DNA of 64,000 bases from Anisodus tanguticus (taxonomy: Eukaryota; Streptophyta; Magnoliopsida; Solanales; Solanaceae): the NCBI GenBank assembly GCA_034509755.1, contig CM067544.1, positions 7,729,501 through 7,793,500 of the forward strand, written 5' to 3'. Each line of letters begins with the position of its first letter. Position 1 is the first letter of the stretch. Under the pieces are notes generated by a model. It was not told where the DNA came from, searched no databases, and saw only the letters and a list, made by a program, of their open reading frames with translations. The translations under genes and the position numbers were made by a program. Shown piece by piece: positions 33,307-47,063 of this stretch.

Positions 33307-35991
33307 TTACGCTGATTTAGGAATAATGGAACACGTAACGAAGCTTCTTCCTGTTTCTTGATGAGCTTTTACAATCCAAGTCAATACCAGAAGTACCATG
33401 ATAATGGAAAGTGACAACATAGATGACCATAGTATTCGTGCTGTACGTCTAAATGGCCTACACTGGTACTGTAAAATGTTGGCGAATGCTTGTTTTACTT
33501 TAGAGCACTGAGTTAGGCTTAGTAAATCAGGGAATATTTCTATCAGGTCTTGAATAGATTGTGTGTAAGCGAATAAAATCACGGATGAGGCCTGTGGAAT
33601 GAATCTTCCTTCTCCCGTGCAATTGCCTATAGAATTTTTTCCATAACATGTAAATCTTGACAGAACCTACAGGCAAACATAAATGAAATTTCAAAATTTT
33701 AACTGGATGATCCATAGAGAATCTTATTCATGTTCTGTAAGTTAAAGCTTGTTACTAACATATTTGAGTTCTCCAATTGGAATAGTATCTTTTGGGCAGA
33801 GATCAGGTGTGAAGGTGTAATTAGGTGCACCAGAGAAAGGGTCGCACACTCCTCTTGTTCCTGAGCTATTTTCCCCGATATCATTTAATCCTAATCCTTG
33901 TACCTCTCTCAACTTCGAATTTAGCTGGAAACAAAAATCACAAAGAAAATAATTATGCCTTAGCAATGCTAAGAGAATGCTGGTATCTTGTTTCTTGTAT
34001 GTACTACGAATTGATAACAGTACCTGAGTAATGAAATTATGAACAGTGGAGCCAATCTGCACCAAAAAATTGTCATAAGTTCCAGATTTTGAACAGGGAA
34101 GTATAATTTGCAAGCTATTGTTCTGAGGATTCTGCTGAAAGTCCTCCAAAGCTGAGCAGGTGTCGTCTGCAAAGCTGCATTAAGCATTTGCTAAAGTTAT
34201 GGTGCATAAACTGAAAAATTAATAACCTTAAGTACTGAGAGGAAGAGAAGGATTTGTGCTCACGTATGGAAGAAGAAATCGAAGCCAGTCAACACCCAAC
34301 TCAGAGTTGTCAAAATCCAGCAACAGAAGATTATTCTAATAATTAAGAGCTGTTTCATTAGGCATCCTCGTTGAAAATATATAGGTGGTTTAATTTGTGT
34401 CAACGCTTACTTACATTATAAATCCAAGAGGCCAATGCCAAACGAGCAAAACTGAGCCAAAGCAGCATTCCATTAGTCTATTGATCAATTTACGCGTAAG
34501 TTAGAAGCACATCTAGCTAATAAAACTAAAATATTATGCATTGTGCGACAGAATCTCACCTAATGCACTAACCAAAAGTACCAAATTGACAGTGACAACA
34601 ACAATATTTGCAACGTACCTGCAACGAAACAGAGCATTAAGGAAAGATTTAATTTTGATATTGAAGATAAGGCATATAATGGCACAGGCCAGTGACTTAC
34701 AGAGTTTTAATTGCTTCATTGCTTGTGTGTCGGGTTTTGTCAACAAACTGTTGAATTGTAATAGATCCTCTTCGAAGCCTATGGGTTGTCACGTTCAACA
34801 TCTGATCTGCCTGTGAATTATAAGGGCTTAAAAGAGTTTGCATATTTAGCAAAACCTTTATTACCCTTCTGATGGTATGACGAGTATCCCCACCAGCATC
34901 AAAAATTGTTTGGCGAACCCTTTCGACTCTATGTTCAAAACCATTGTTTGCAGCCAAAATAACACTGCTTGCAACTCTTCCAAACAAGACAAAAACACAT
35001 CAGTCAGTCTCCTTCTAGTAAAACTTAGCATGGATGAAATATCAAATATGTAGTACTCCATTACTTTATTCCCATTTGAGAAGACCAATCATTTTGTATA
35101 TATATATATAGGTCACTCATCATCATCAATATAATATAGGGGACATAAATGTGTTTGATACGGAAGCATAGCCAAAAATTTTAGTTTATGGATTCTAAAC
35201 ATAATCATCTTTGCTTACTTATGTCGAACCCATAGCTTTAAAGCTCACTCCAACCCTAGTTTGGTACAGAGTTCAACTTCTATACACTGACAGAGTGAGT
35301 ACTTGTTTTGTTGCTTTGTACTCAACATGTTTTATGTACTTATTATTGATGAATATGACATGTGGATTATCAGGGTATGTTGTTTTTGTTGTTGACATAT
35401 TGTTACATGTATTTACTAAACAACTCCCTTCTCATCTTAAAATAAACGCGTGTGTATCTTTTTTCCAAAATAGGAAGAGAGCACATAGTCAGTTAAAAAG
35501 TACTAGTAGTAACCAAGAAAAAGCACTTACATGGCAAGGATGGTAAACAGAACAATCAGCAAGAACATCAAAATGTAGGACGAAGGTGGATACTTAACAA
35601 TTGGAGTACTTGAGTTGCCATGGAAATACTTAAAAATCATGTAACTCCCAAAACCCAAACCAAACAATAACCATATTCCAGCAATTGCATAGCCATGGAT
35701 GCCAGTGTAAGCCGCAGACTGAAAATTTCAGAAGGCAACAAAAATCAGCAGCTTCCTTTGCTAGTTGCTAACAATAAAAAGAGTTTTTTTGTGTCATTAT
35801 AAACAAAAACTTACAGCCCAATAGTGCTTGTCACCAAGATTGTAAGTTCCATTATATGACTTTAACTGGTGTAGAGGATCAGGTCTTCTTGAAATCTCAT
35901 CATGATCAACGAACCCAAATACAAGAGATTTCTGGGAAATTAATAAAAGAATGAAAGGAACAAGAACCCCTCCACCATGTGATTTCGTCAT
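33307..35991 (-). CDS. Multi-pass plasma-membrane-type protein (plant tweety-like family)
   Basis: Nine exons on the minus strand: 35991-35815, 35718-35531, 34976-34701, 34618-34560, 34451-34415, 34335-34264, 34174-34024, 33924-33760 and 33666-33307 (stop), all GT-AG with consistent phase; 494 residues. Residues 1-26 look like a signal peptide. Hydrophobic spans occur at about 65-87, 105-130, 220-245, 246-275 and near 455-478. Between them lies a Cys-containing extracellular-type region with N-x-S/T sites. The layout resembles the Arabidopsis AT5G67550 / AT2G12400 family, annotated as transmembrane or plasma-membrane-fusion proteins and related to animal tweety proteins; the biochemical role in plants is not established. 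An in-frame ATG also exists at 36081, but the shorter start gives a cleaner signal peptide. Neighbour order supports orthology. Confidence 0.85.
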
Positions 35992-38900
35992 GATATTGAA
36001 TTTTGAGGCAAAACATAAAAAACTAAAAGTGGTAATAGAGAAAACATGAAGGTAGTGGAGACAAAAGAAGAGAAAATTCATTCCTTGACTTGCTCATTAA
36101 GGTTAGGATAGCTTGTGGCTAGTAAGAAACTTTTGGTTATTCTTCGGTGTACAGAAGATTATTCTTTTAATAAGTATTAACTCCATCTCTATTCTTTACA
36201 CTACTCCTACAAGTGAGAAATGAAAGGAGATCAATTAAGTAAGTGTGCGGTATTTACGGGCGTCCGCTCGCAAATTGCGATAATTTTGACCACCTTTTTG
36301 CCTTTCGACGTAAGCTTTCTTTTTCCTTTCATCACCCGATATTTTATGGATGTATTTTTTTCCATCACAAAAGACACTAACCATCACTTTCTACTCTTTT
36401 TTTTTACTTTAATTTTCTATATTTATCCTCTTTTTATCATTCGTTGAGTTTCACGTTGAACTTTATTGATTCGTATATATATTGATAACTAGGCAACTTA
36501 TCTGGGCTTAAAAATTATTAAGTTTACTAATTTTATTAATAGCCAAATCCTATTATATTGCAAATCTAAATGTTTAAATATTCTTTTTAATCTTCAAGTT
36601 CTAATAAATTAACAAATGCAAAACTATTTTTAAAATTTTCTTAAAAAGAATATGTAAAGAAAGAAAATAATCAAAAATTGATTTCTCTTTATATAAATTT
36701 AAACATACAGTTCTTTTTTACTTTGCATATTTAAGATGTGTATATAGTTATTTATTTTTTTCATATCATTAGAGAATTAAATGTTAGCGCTCCCATAATT
36801 TTCTACTTATTTAACATTTGAAAGAGGGTTTTTTAATATAAAACAGAGAAGAATGAAATAATTAAAAAAAAATCAAATTCGTCAGCCCAAAATCCAAAAA
36901 ATCAAATTGTATGTTCTTTTTTATAATTTAACCTTTATCGTAAAGAATGTCAACCTTCCACGCTAATTTCTTTTTCAAAAAAGAAATGTATGTAAACCTT
37001 CGACTCTAAAATAATTTCTTTTCATATTTAAAATTATTAAATGATAGTAATATTTCTCAAATTGTAAAATTATATTTTTCTATAGATTCGACTCACGCAT
37101 CAAAAAAGTGTTGATAGAATTCAAGAGTTCAGATAAAAATATTTTAAACTTTTTTATTTATTCACCTGAATAAGTTATCATATTAGAATTACTAATAATA
37201 ACAACAAAAAATAACCTTACCAAGAAAATAAAACTCAAGAAACAAAATATGAAAAATGAATGAACATAAAACAAAAAGTAGCTAGGTGAGAAAGAATATA
37301 CTTGGCCATTTTTCATACCAAATCCTTTCAAGTAGAACCAGCTTTTTTCAAACTCATCGTCAACAGTAAATTTATTTTAAAAAATAGGATACCTCACACA
37401 TTTCCTCTAGTCCTTTTCCATTTAATAGAAAACTATATACAAGAGAGCATTGAAGATTAAATATTAAACTGATAAAATAGAAGAAGTAGATCATACTTTG
37501 CTTTTGGTGAAGCGTTAATGGATGACCTTGTCTCCATGTTGTTAATATTTGCTACATGACACAAACTAAAATTGTTCGCAATGACTTATAGCAAGTGTGA
37601 GAAAGTTGAGTCATTCTTTAATGTTCCCTTTTTATTATTGTTTGCAAGTGTACACAAATTATATCAATTATTTTGAGATGAAAGAAATACCTATATCATA
37701 TAAAGATGTCATTTGGTTTTGGAGCACGTAAAAAAACCATACTCTGCTTTTTTATTTATAAATAAATAATAAAAAATATTCAAAATCCAATATGAATCTA
37801 ATACAATTATTCCTAAAATTTAGAATATGGCATTTATCCTAGAAAGATAAATTGTTATATTTGAATTCACATTATAACTACGTACAAGCTTGCAACAAAC
37901 AAAAAGAGTAATAAAATTTGATGTATAGTTCATGATAGCGTTGTTCTTCAAGCTTGAATGTTGACGAATACTTAATAAGGTCATATGTCATTCTCCCCCA
38001 CTTCCTAAAAAGAAAAATTGTGCACCGAAATTGTATATGAAATTAATAATATCGGTAATAAAACCAATAATGAGGGAAAATAAAGAAAGAAACTTGTTGT
38101 AAGAGAATTTGAAATGGAAAGGAGCAAAATAATGGAGTAATGATGAAGAATTGAGAAGAAAATATGAAATTGAAAAGGAACAATGTTATGCATGGAAACA
38201 ATTAGCTTTGATATTTATAGTAATCAAAATAATTTGTAACATAACATGAAATGAAAACTAACGTATTTGAGTAATTATAATTGAATGAGTATTAAATGTA
38301 TTAATTGTACTTAATTGGGTTTTAATGCTACCAGACTTAAATTAGCAAATGAATTCTGAAACGTTGGCCGGTTCAGATGTAATTGGGCTTTATTGCTACG
38401 GTTAATTGGAGTTGAGGAGGCCTTTGTTAATAATCCAATAGTTAATAGCATAAATGAGCCAAAAAATGCAAATAAAGAGAGAAAAATGCTAAAAAAAAAA
38501 AGAGAAAGAGATAAAAGATAAATATAAATATTAGTCATAGAGAGGTGTCACATCACTAGTCTATGCCTAGATTTATTATATAAATAGATTAAAATAAACT
38601 ACCTTAGTTGTATATATTTAGAGTGATTGATATTTCATTGCACTTTTTCTAAAAAGTAGATTTAATATCTTCTCTTTTCTTTTTTTAAATGCATACACCC
38701 GTTTGAACAACTCTTTGAAAAAAAGTAAATTTAACATGGTTTAGATATTTGTTTTTTAAAAAGGTAAAAAAAGGACAAGATCCTGCTATGTGCGGGGTTC
38801 GGTAAAAATATTTTGGAGAGGTGTTTGGATCTTTTTATTGTTCCAAAGAAAGTTTTTGTCAAGTATCAAGGTGTTTTCAAGGCAAAATACTTAGTTTTTT

Positions 38901-39891
38901 AAAAAAAAGTTGCTCCAAACAAATACTTCAAATAGAGTGTAATTCTTTGTTATCCTTTCCTAATTTTTGCTAAAACTGAACGAGAACAACTCAATATCAT
39001 TAAAAAAAAAAGGCAATTTGCAAATCATGTTCCAACGAGAAATTAATTAATTTGTTCTTAAACTTGTTGGGACTTTTAGCTCTTGTTGCAAAGTTAGAGT
39101 TCGTCCATTTTCCAACTTCAAATGCGAAAAGCTTACCATCTAAATCAGTGGGATGACTTTTTACACTTGCTAGGCAGTAATTTTTAATTTACCAGAGAAC
39201 TATATTAAGGAAATAAATGGGTTTTTTCTTTATGCTTTTGTTGAATGAGCATATAGATATAATATTTACACAACACCAGCTACGAGACACACTTGACATT
39301 ATCTAACACGCACACACAATAATAGACAATACAGAGATTTGGACATATAAATACTTCCAGCATTAATATTTTGTTGCGTAACTATTATATTGAGAGAACT
39401 ACAAATATATGGAGTATTCGTCATTCTTAATTTATTTGTTGGTTTCGTGTTTATATGAAACAGTTGGTGTGGTTACTGATTACTCCTAATAGACTTTTTT
39501 GTGAACTTATACAAGTTGATTGAATGTGAGTGTGACCGGTTTGAGACGATGCATGCAGCTAATTCACGAAATGCAGCTTTCAAATAGTAGGAGTTCCTAG
39601 AAGAAAGAAGTGTTGTACGTAGAGTATTAAATTTCGATAAAGTATATCAATATGTGGCTTAATGGCTATCAAACAGATTTACTTATCTTTCACAAAAGTG
39701 TCCTAAGGCCCCTCTATTATTTTTTGGGCTTTAGCTTTGAAGGTAACAGAAAAACAGTCATGCTCCACGTGTAAAATTACGTGTCCAACCAATTCGTTTG
39801 CAATTAATGCAAACTTCACACTTGGAAAGCTAAATGTGGAGCAATTTCTATCAAGTAAGTACGTATTTGATTATTTTGCACATTCATATCA
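35992..39891. other. Long AT-rich spacer
   Basis: No gene, tRNA or complete mobile element could be supported. The promoter of the minus-strand membrane-protein gene lies at its left end. 38764-38805 weakly resembles the GCTATGCGCGGGGTCCGG part of the Au-type SINE. Open frames 36220-36447, 38005-38193 and 38311-38538 are chance frames in AT-rich DNA. Confidence 0.45.
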
Positions 39892-41318
39892 TGTTGTAAT
39901 CAGAGAATCAGAGAAAGCACAAGATGAACATTAACATTAACATTAACATTAAGAGAAGTAGAAGATCATCAGGTAAGGAAGAAGGAAAAGTAATTTTATT
40001 CATTCAAAGTGTACCTCATATGTGTTTACAATTTTTTATATATAGTGTAGGAGTCTCTACTAATCATTAACCACTAATAACTATCTAACTACAATTATAA
40101 CTAACTAACTAAATGTTAACTGTAATTTAACTATATTTGTGAAAGTATAGTTTTTGTTTGGTATTTTGCTCTATGGTACTTTATAAAGCAGTACGGGAAG
40201 TATATAAATATTACAAGTATTCGAAAGGATAAACAAAGATTCAATAATTTAACTAGAAATCTGAAAATTACAATAGAACCACAAAACTGAAATTACAATT
40301 TTGTTGAAGACGGAAAAATGGAAACTATTTTTGCTGAGTCGAGTGTGGCACTCTGTCCTTAAGACAATATTGCCCCGTATGTATCCTTTATACGTCCTAG
40401 ACAATTTGTCTCCCAAGATAAAACAGCAATGGAACACTTGAGCAAAGGAAACTCAAATGCTACCGTGAAGAATATTGAGTAACGAAATGATGCTTGGAAG
40501 ATGTAGGAAGAAAACTGTTTTGGTTGTGTATTTTCGTGTGTTGTATGAACTGTTATTCGTAGTGCTCAACAATGGTGTAAGGGGGTGTTTATATAGGTGA
40601 GGGAGGGGCTAAAAACTGCCTCCATAACAACCAAATAATGGTCATTATGGAGGTAGTAAAGCCACCAACATAAATGGTGAAGACCAACGGACTTGGCCAT
40701 TATAGGAGGAGTAATTCAGCCAAAATAAATGGCTGAATTGAGTGCTTGGCGTTTCTGCTTTGACTGTCCAAATTCTGACTTCAGGGACCAAACTGTACAT
40801 CTGGAAACTTCTGGGATCAAACTGTACTTCTGGCAAAGTTCTCTGGCCCAAAAAGATAATATCCCGAGACCCGGACCCGGAACCCGGATGGGACGGGCGG
40901 GCGGCGGCGGCGCGCGTGTGGTCTTTCCTCGAACCGAAGCACATCTAGGTCCTCCCTCCTTTAAACACATGGGATACCCCTTGGGGTCCCAAACCCCAAA
41001 CCAATTTCGAGTCTTATATACACAACAATTCTTTCTTCCTCTACCGATGAGGGAGAATTACACACAATACCACACTTTTCCATGCTTCAAACACCTCACT
41101 TCGTGAACCAATATCTCTTTCATTTCTCAATGAAATTTGACGATTCTTGGCCCTACGGTTATCTACGTACTTAGTAGATCATGCATGTGTGAAGAACCAG
41201 ATTCTCCAACATACGTAACACTAGTGTTTAAGCCGTTAAAGTTGGTCGGTCGCAACTCCCGCCAAAGGCAAATTTCCAACAGTTTTATCCTTCAGCCTTC
41301 TTATTAGTGATACTAACA
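39892..41318 (-). repeat. 3' LTR of copia element 2 (interrupted)
   Basis: Starts TGTTGTAATCAGAGAA and ends ACTAACA on the plus strand. Without the insert and its duplicated gtttt it is about 295 bp, against 307 bp for the other LTR. Contains a CATTAA tetramer-like repeat (39928-39952) absent from the other LTR. Confidence 0.9.
40155..41281 (-). mobile_element. Solo LTR, 1127 bp
   Basis: Inserted into the LTR of copia element 2 with perfect 5-bp duplications (gtttt at 40150-40154 and 41282-41286). Ends are TG...CA, reading TGTTGGAAATTTG from the right end. No internal retroelement genes, primer site or second LTR, so it is a solo LTR left by recombination. On the minus strand CTATATAAACACCCCC near 40586-40601 is a plausible TATA box. 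A CpG-dense GGCGG tract lies at 40890-40917. Large LTR size points to a family different from the host element. Confidence 0.88.
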
Positions 41319-44300
41319 CGCCCCATGAAATTAGGTGGGGAGAAGATGTTAAAAACACCTAACTTGCTCTTCAGAAATTCATGTTGAACCTTAGTCAACC
41401 TTTTTGTAAACAAGTATGTAGGCTGATCCTTTGTGTTGATGTATTGAGTAGCTATGAGACCTTGTTGAATTTTTTTCTTTCACAAAGTGACAATCTATCT
41501 CAATGTGTTCTATCCTCTCATGAAAGATAGATTTTGTAGCAATCTGCATTGCTGCTTTTCTGTCACTGAACACTGTAACTGGTGTAGCAATGTTAATTCC
41601 CAGATCCTTCAACATGCCAATTAGCCAAGTTAATTATGCCACAGTTGTTGCTAAGCTTTTGTACTCAGCTTCTAGATATCGTTGTCTTTTTTTTTTTATT
41701 TCAAGATACTAATGAATCATCAATCTTGATTAAGAAACCAGTTACTGACTTTCTAGTAAGAGGGCAAGCAGCCCAATCTACATCACAATAAGTTGTTATT
41801 GTGTCATTTTTGTTGCTTGATTCTTTACATTCTTGACTATTCTTATTACAACCTCCATATGTGTTTTCTTTGGTTGTTGTAGGAATTGATTGAAGGTAAC
41901 AATTTTTCAATCAACCTTTGATAATCATTATCAGAAATCTTCTTGGGTTGTTCCCCCTTTTCAATATACTCATCATACTGTCTAGAAATTAGTTTAACAT
42001 TGTTGTCAATGGGAGTAATTGTTCGTTTGGTTGCTGATAAACCAATCTTAGATATGAGCTCTAAAACATACTTTCTTTGATGCATTGTAATCCCTTTCTC
42101 TAATCTGGCAAACTTAATGCCTAAAAAATACGTCGAATCTTCCAAGTCCTTGATTTTGAAGGCATGCTATAAAGACTTTTTTGTATCCTTAATGAGTGCC
42201 AAGCTACTTCCTGTGATGAGCATATCATCAACATACACTAGCACCACAGTAACTCTTTGATATGGTTTTCTTATGAACAATGAGTGATCATATTGACTTT
42301 GTTTAAAATCAAGCTTGATCAATGCCTCACGTTATTTGGCATTTCATTGCCTAGGTGTTTTTTTAATCCATACAAGGATTTAATAAGTCTACACACTGAA
42401 TTCTTCCCATGACTTTTAATTTTTTGTGACAATTCCATAAATATTTCATCATAAAGATCTTCTTGTAGAAAAGCATTGTACACATCCATTTGATGGATGT
42501 GCCATTGCCTTGTAGCAGCTAAGGCTATAACAGATCTAACAGTAACCATCTTCACAACAGGTGAGAAGGTTTTCTGATAGTCTATGCCTTCTCTTTGGTT
42601 GTATCTGTTGGCAACAAGTTTTGCCTTAAATCTCTCAACTTCCCCACTAACCTTGTACTTGATCTTGTAGATCCATTAGTAGCCAACTATATTTTTTCCT
42701 TTAGGTAGTGGCACTACCTTCCATGTGTTATTGTTTTCCAGAGCTTGTATTTCCTCTTTCATTGCTTGTATCCATCTAGGATCCTTAATAGCCTCAATAT
42801 AGGTATTTGGTTCAGTATCATGTGATGCAGCTGCTATATAAGCTCTGTATGTATCAGATAAGTGATCATAGCATAGATATCTATTCATATTATAGGGAGT
42901 ATCTTGATGTATATTCAGGAAGAAAAAATCTTTCATCCACACAAGAGGTTGTTTTCCTCTTGTGGATTGTCTGGTAAGAATCTGTATTTGTGAAAATTGT
43001 GTAAGTTGTGACTGAGATACAGATGATTCTTATATAAGTTGAGAAATAGATGATGTAAGAACATTTGGTATTGATGTAGGAATATTTTGTATACTTGATT
43101 GTATAAGTGATGTATCAGAAGTTGATAGTAGTACTTGACTAGTTTGAGAGACAGTGTTAGGTAGTATGGGTTGTGTGAGTAGTTTAGGACAATCATATGT
43201 AATTGTAGGTTGTGTAGATGCAGCATTTAACTGAGTAGGTGCAAATGACCATTCCTCTGCATTAGAAAACTGAGAACTTGTACTTAAGAACACATGGGTG
43301 ATTTTTTTTTTCTTGAGTCTGAAATGGAAATACCTCTTCATTAAAAGTTGCATCTCTGTTAACAAAGAATAACTTTGATATTAGATCCAACAACACATAA
43401 CTTTTTTGTAATTCAAAATAGCTTATGTGAAACTACAAGTTTTGCTCTAGACAACAGTTTATCAAACTGATTTGTATCCTTAGCAAAACACAGACACCCT
43501 ATCACCCCTTAAATAATTTAAGGATGATCTCTTGTTATATAATTTTTTATAAGGTGATGGACCATGTAGAACATTACTAGAAAGCCTATTAATAAGATAC
43601 ATTGTTGCTAGGACACAATGCCCTGAATATTTAATAGGAATGTGTGCTTGAAATCTAATGGCTCTAGTAACTTCTAAAATGTGTCTGTATTTCCTTTCAA
43701 CCATCTCATTCTGTTGTGGGGTGTAGGCACAAAATGTATAATGTATTATCCCTAACTGTTTGAACATATTTTGACAAATAGCACTCATGAATTCAGTACC
43801 ATTATCAGTTCTTATTACTTTCATTGATTTTTCAAATTGTCCTTGCATAAGTGAAAAAATGTTGCAAATAAATATCGACATCAGATTTTTGTTTCAGTAA
43901 AAAAATCCAAATTACTCTAGAATGATCATCAACAATAGTAAGAAAGTATTTATTGCCATCAAATGTTGGTATTCTATAACGACCCCATATGTCTACATGT
44001 ATCAAATCAAAACAACTACTACTTCTACTATCACTGGACAGGAAAGATAATCTAGTATGTTTTGCACAAGGGCAAACAATACATAGTTTTATATCATCTT
44101 TTATAGACTGTAAACTACTAGGTAATAGTTTGTTAAGCACTGCAACAGAGCTGTACTGATAAATCAATATTTGTTTGTCCTCAATTTGGTCCAATTGTAG
44201 ATATAAGCCTTCAACCTCCCAGTGAAGAGATTCTGAAAAATGCAAAAATCAAGAGAGAAGGAATCATAACTGATAACACTGCAATTTCTTGATTAGTTTA

Positions 44301-46065
44301 GAAACAGATAATAAGTTGAATTTGAATTTAGGAACATGAAATACATTTGAGATAGTGCTATTAGCTGAAGTTACACATGATCATGTGTGAGATACATGTG
44401 TAACATCTCTATTTGGTAGATGTACCCTCTTTGGGTAAGTAGTCTCAACCACATATGACTTATCAAGTAGACTGAGACTTGATGACATATGATTTGTGGC
44501 ACCAGTATCCACTATCCATTCAGGACAACTAGGGGCCAGTAAAGCTAGATATTGCACATGCACCATTTGAATTAGTTGTTATGTCATTATTATGTGATTC
44601 ATTCTGCATAGTGGAACTCAGAGTCTGCACACTAGCAACATTAATAGAAGAATTTGCAACTCCCCTAATAGTTGTGCTTCCCATCATCTTAATGATTTAT
44701 TCATATTGAATTGGAGTAAAAGAATCCCCTCCAAATTGATTTTTACTAGATGATAGTGCAGTAACTTGACCATAGCCTTAATTGTGATACACCACATCAC
44801 TACCATTTTTCTGTAAATTATGTCCAGTGTTTCTTCCTACTACAGGTACATTAGTATTCTAAGCATAGTGGTGCTCATTCTTGTCATAAGCACTCTCCTC
44901 ATAACACACATTATAAGAACTACCATGTCCTGCATTCCCTCATTTCTTAAACGTATAGTTTGAGGGATATCCCACAATCTTGAAGCAATTTTTCTTACTG
45001 TCTCATTTGATTTTGTACATTTCACGGTGAAGATTATAATTTATTTTATACTTTGATTTTCACCTCTTTGGTTACCATTTGGATTGTTTCCTTGATATTT
45101 ATTGGTCTTAATATACATAGCACCTTCAAAATTTTCAGTAGAATTCATAGGATTACTTTCTAATAATCCAGCCTTTGCTGCAACACTTCTTTGACTCTTA
45201 TCACTTACTATCGTTGAATAAGCTTGATTGATAGATGGTGTAGGAATCATCATCAAAATTGGACCCCTTGCTTGAATATAAGGGTCATTCAACCCCATAA
45301 GAAATTGAAACAACTTTAATTTCTATAACTGCAACGCAAAATCATTGGATTTTTCACAGTTACAAGCAGGTGTGGGCACTAATGCCTCAAAATTTTCTCA
45401 TAGGTCTTTTAATCTTAAGAAATACACAGATATTGTAGCATCTCCCTAAGTCAGTGTAGCTATTTCTTTATGTAGACTGAAGGTTCTTGAACCTTAAACC
45501 TTAGTGAATCTTTCTTGCAAATCAAGCCACACAGACCTAGCATCTGTTGCATATATAATTCCTCCAAGCAGATTTTTTGATACTGAATTCATTATCCAAG
45601 ATATAACTATTGTATTCACCCTCTCCCAGTGATTCCACATAGTTTCAGGAAAGGATTCTTTAATACAACTACCATTAACTAACCCCATCTAATTCCTTCC
45701 TAATAAAGCAATTCTCACTTAATGATACCATAGTGAGTAGTTTTAAATACATGTTAACTGGAATAAGAGTATTTGTATTCCACTAATATCTGAAGGGTGC
45801 AAGAACAGTGTGTGTAATCCAACCCAAGAGCTTGATTTCCAGAACTTGCATGCGGTTGGTTTGATGTAGACCCATTCGCATTTGAAATTGTACCATTTCT
45901 TTCAATACCATTTACTTGATCCTCCATTGTTAACATAGTTCAATTTGATCAAGATTATAGCGGAAGCAAGAAATTTAATTTAACCCTAACTTGATGATTT
46001 CAATCGAGAAGATCAGAATTAGAAAACAAGAAATGGATTCATATTAGAGCACAAGAATTGTCAAT
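41319..46065 (-). pseudogene. Degenerate gag-pol of copia element 2
   Basis: Minus-strand fragments in changing frames. gag starts near 45927 (M-E-D-Q-V-N-G) and includes W-N-H-W-E-R-V-N and V-W-L-D-L-Q-E-R-F. Protease shows W-I-V-D-T-G-A-T-N-H-M near 44540-44500. Integrase has H-V-D-I-W-G-R-Y, D-D-H-S-R-V-I-W and R-T-D-N-G-T-E-F (44245-43480). RT includes A-M-K-E-E-I-Q-A-L-E and D-V-Y-N-A-F-L-Q-E-D-L (42942-42319) and Y-F-L-G-I-K near 42130. RNase H ends with H-I-E-I-D-C-H-F-V near 41480. Many stops and frameshifts; no function expected. Confidence 0.9.
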
Positions 46066-46077
46066 GCTCTGATATCA
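46066..46077 (-). other. Primer-binding site, copia element 2
   Basis: Minus strand reads TGATATCAGAGC immediately inside the 5' LTR: one mismatch to the tRNA-iMet complement typical of copia elements. Confidence 0.88.
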
Positions 46078-46384
46078 TGTTGTAATCAGAGAATTCAGAG
46101 AAAGCAGAAGATGAATATTAAGAGAAGAAGAAGAAGAAGAAGATCAGGTAATGAAGAAGGAAGAGTAATTTTATTCATTCAAAGTGTACCTCATATGTAT
46201 TTACAATATATATATATATATATATAGTGTAGGAGTCTCTATTAATCATTAATCACTAATAACTATCTAACTACAATCATAACTAACTAACTAAATCTTA
46301 ACGGCTAATCTGTACTTAACTAACTTAACTATATTTGTGAAAGTACAATTTTATCCTTCAACCTTTTTATTAATGATATTAACA
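46078..46384 (-). repeat. 5' LTR of copia element 2
   Basis: 307 bp, TGTTGTAATC...TTAACA. Includes a GAA-rich run (46110-46143) and a (TA)n tract (46206-46226), both differing in length from the other LTR. Confidence 0.92.
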
Positions 46385-46389
46385 TATCA

Positions 46390-47063
46390 ACTCCAACGTC
46401 CTATCTTTGTTAAGTGCTTTAATTGTGTAAAAATATAAATTAATTAATTATAATTAAGTACTTAAATTTATATGCAAATACATCTCGTGCATCTATTGAT
46501 TTAATATAAACACTAAATATGAGAGTTTTTCCGTCATCGTGTCAACAGTGTTGTTGCTCTTGATCAACTAATCTCTTTTCTTCACGTTTTGTTTTCCAAT
46601 AATCAAACAAATGTAAATCTTTGTCCCTAAATTTGTTATCCACAGTTCATACGTTGGGGACTTCACTGACAAGAAAATAAGCATATCAGTATGGCTAGAG
46701 TTACTCATGAGAAGAAGCAAACCATGTACAATTTCTATAGATGTTGCCTTATAAACAAAGAGAAATCTTATTTTCTCAAACAGATTTATATAGTGTGTCG
46801 GTGTCCTATAAAATTGGCCGGATCTCTTAGATGGGGAAGAGAAATAGAGATGGCAAAGTTGGTAATTCTGCAGATTTTCCCGTCATTTTAGTTATGTTGT
46901 TTAATTTTATATATGACGATGTTTGACTGGTTTGACCACATATATTTAACTAAAAAAGAAAACAATTGACACATAAATCATATATATAAGTAAAAGATAT
47001 CAAATGTACTTTTAAAAATTATGATTTTAAATATGTCATGATATTCTTATAAAAATACTATTT
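46390..47063. other. Short spacer
   Basis: AT-rich, no gene supported; frame 46691-46891 is not recognised. Confidence 0.4.

Larger units (their letters stand above)
39892..46384 (-). mobile_element. Older Ty1-copia retrotransposon with nested solo LTR
   Basis: Bounded by 5-bp duplications (tatca at 39887-39891 and 46385-46389). LTRs: right (5') 46078-46384; left (3') 39892-40154 plus 41287-41318, split by a 1127-bp solo LTR. The LTRs carry at least 15 substitutions and several indels over about 260 comparable bases, so the insertion is much older than copia element 1. Primer site at 46066-46077. Coding remains run gag, protease, integrase, RT, RNase H on the minus strand, heavily interrupted. 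Confidence 0.92.

Noticed and set aside
34807..34860. A 54-bp intron in the third exon of the membrane-protein gene (GTAATAAAGG ... TTCACAG)
   Set aside because: Length divisible by three, no stop, and too short for a plant intron; the translated residues fit the protein.
35992..36081. Start of the membrane protein at the upstream in-frame ATG (36081)
   Set aside because: It would add 30 residues before what already looks like a complete signal peptide starting at 35991. Kept as an alternative only.
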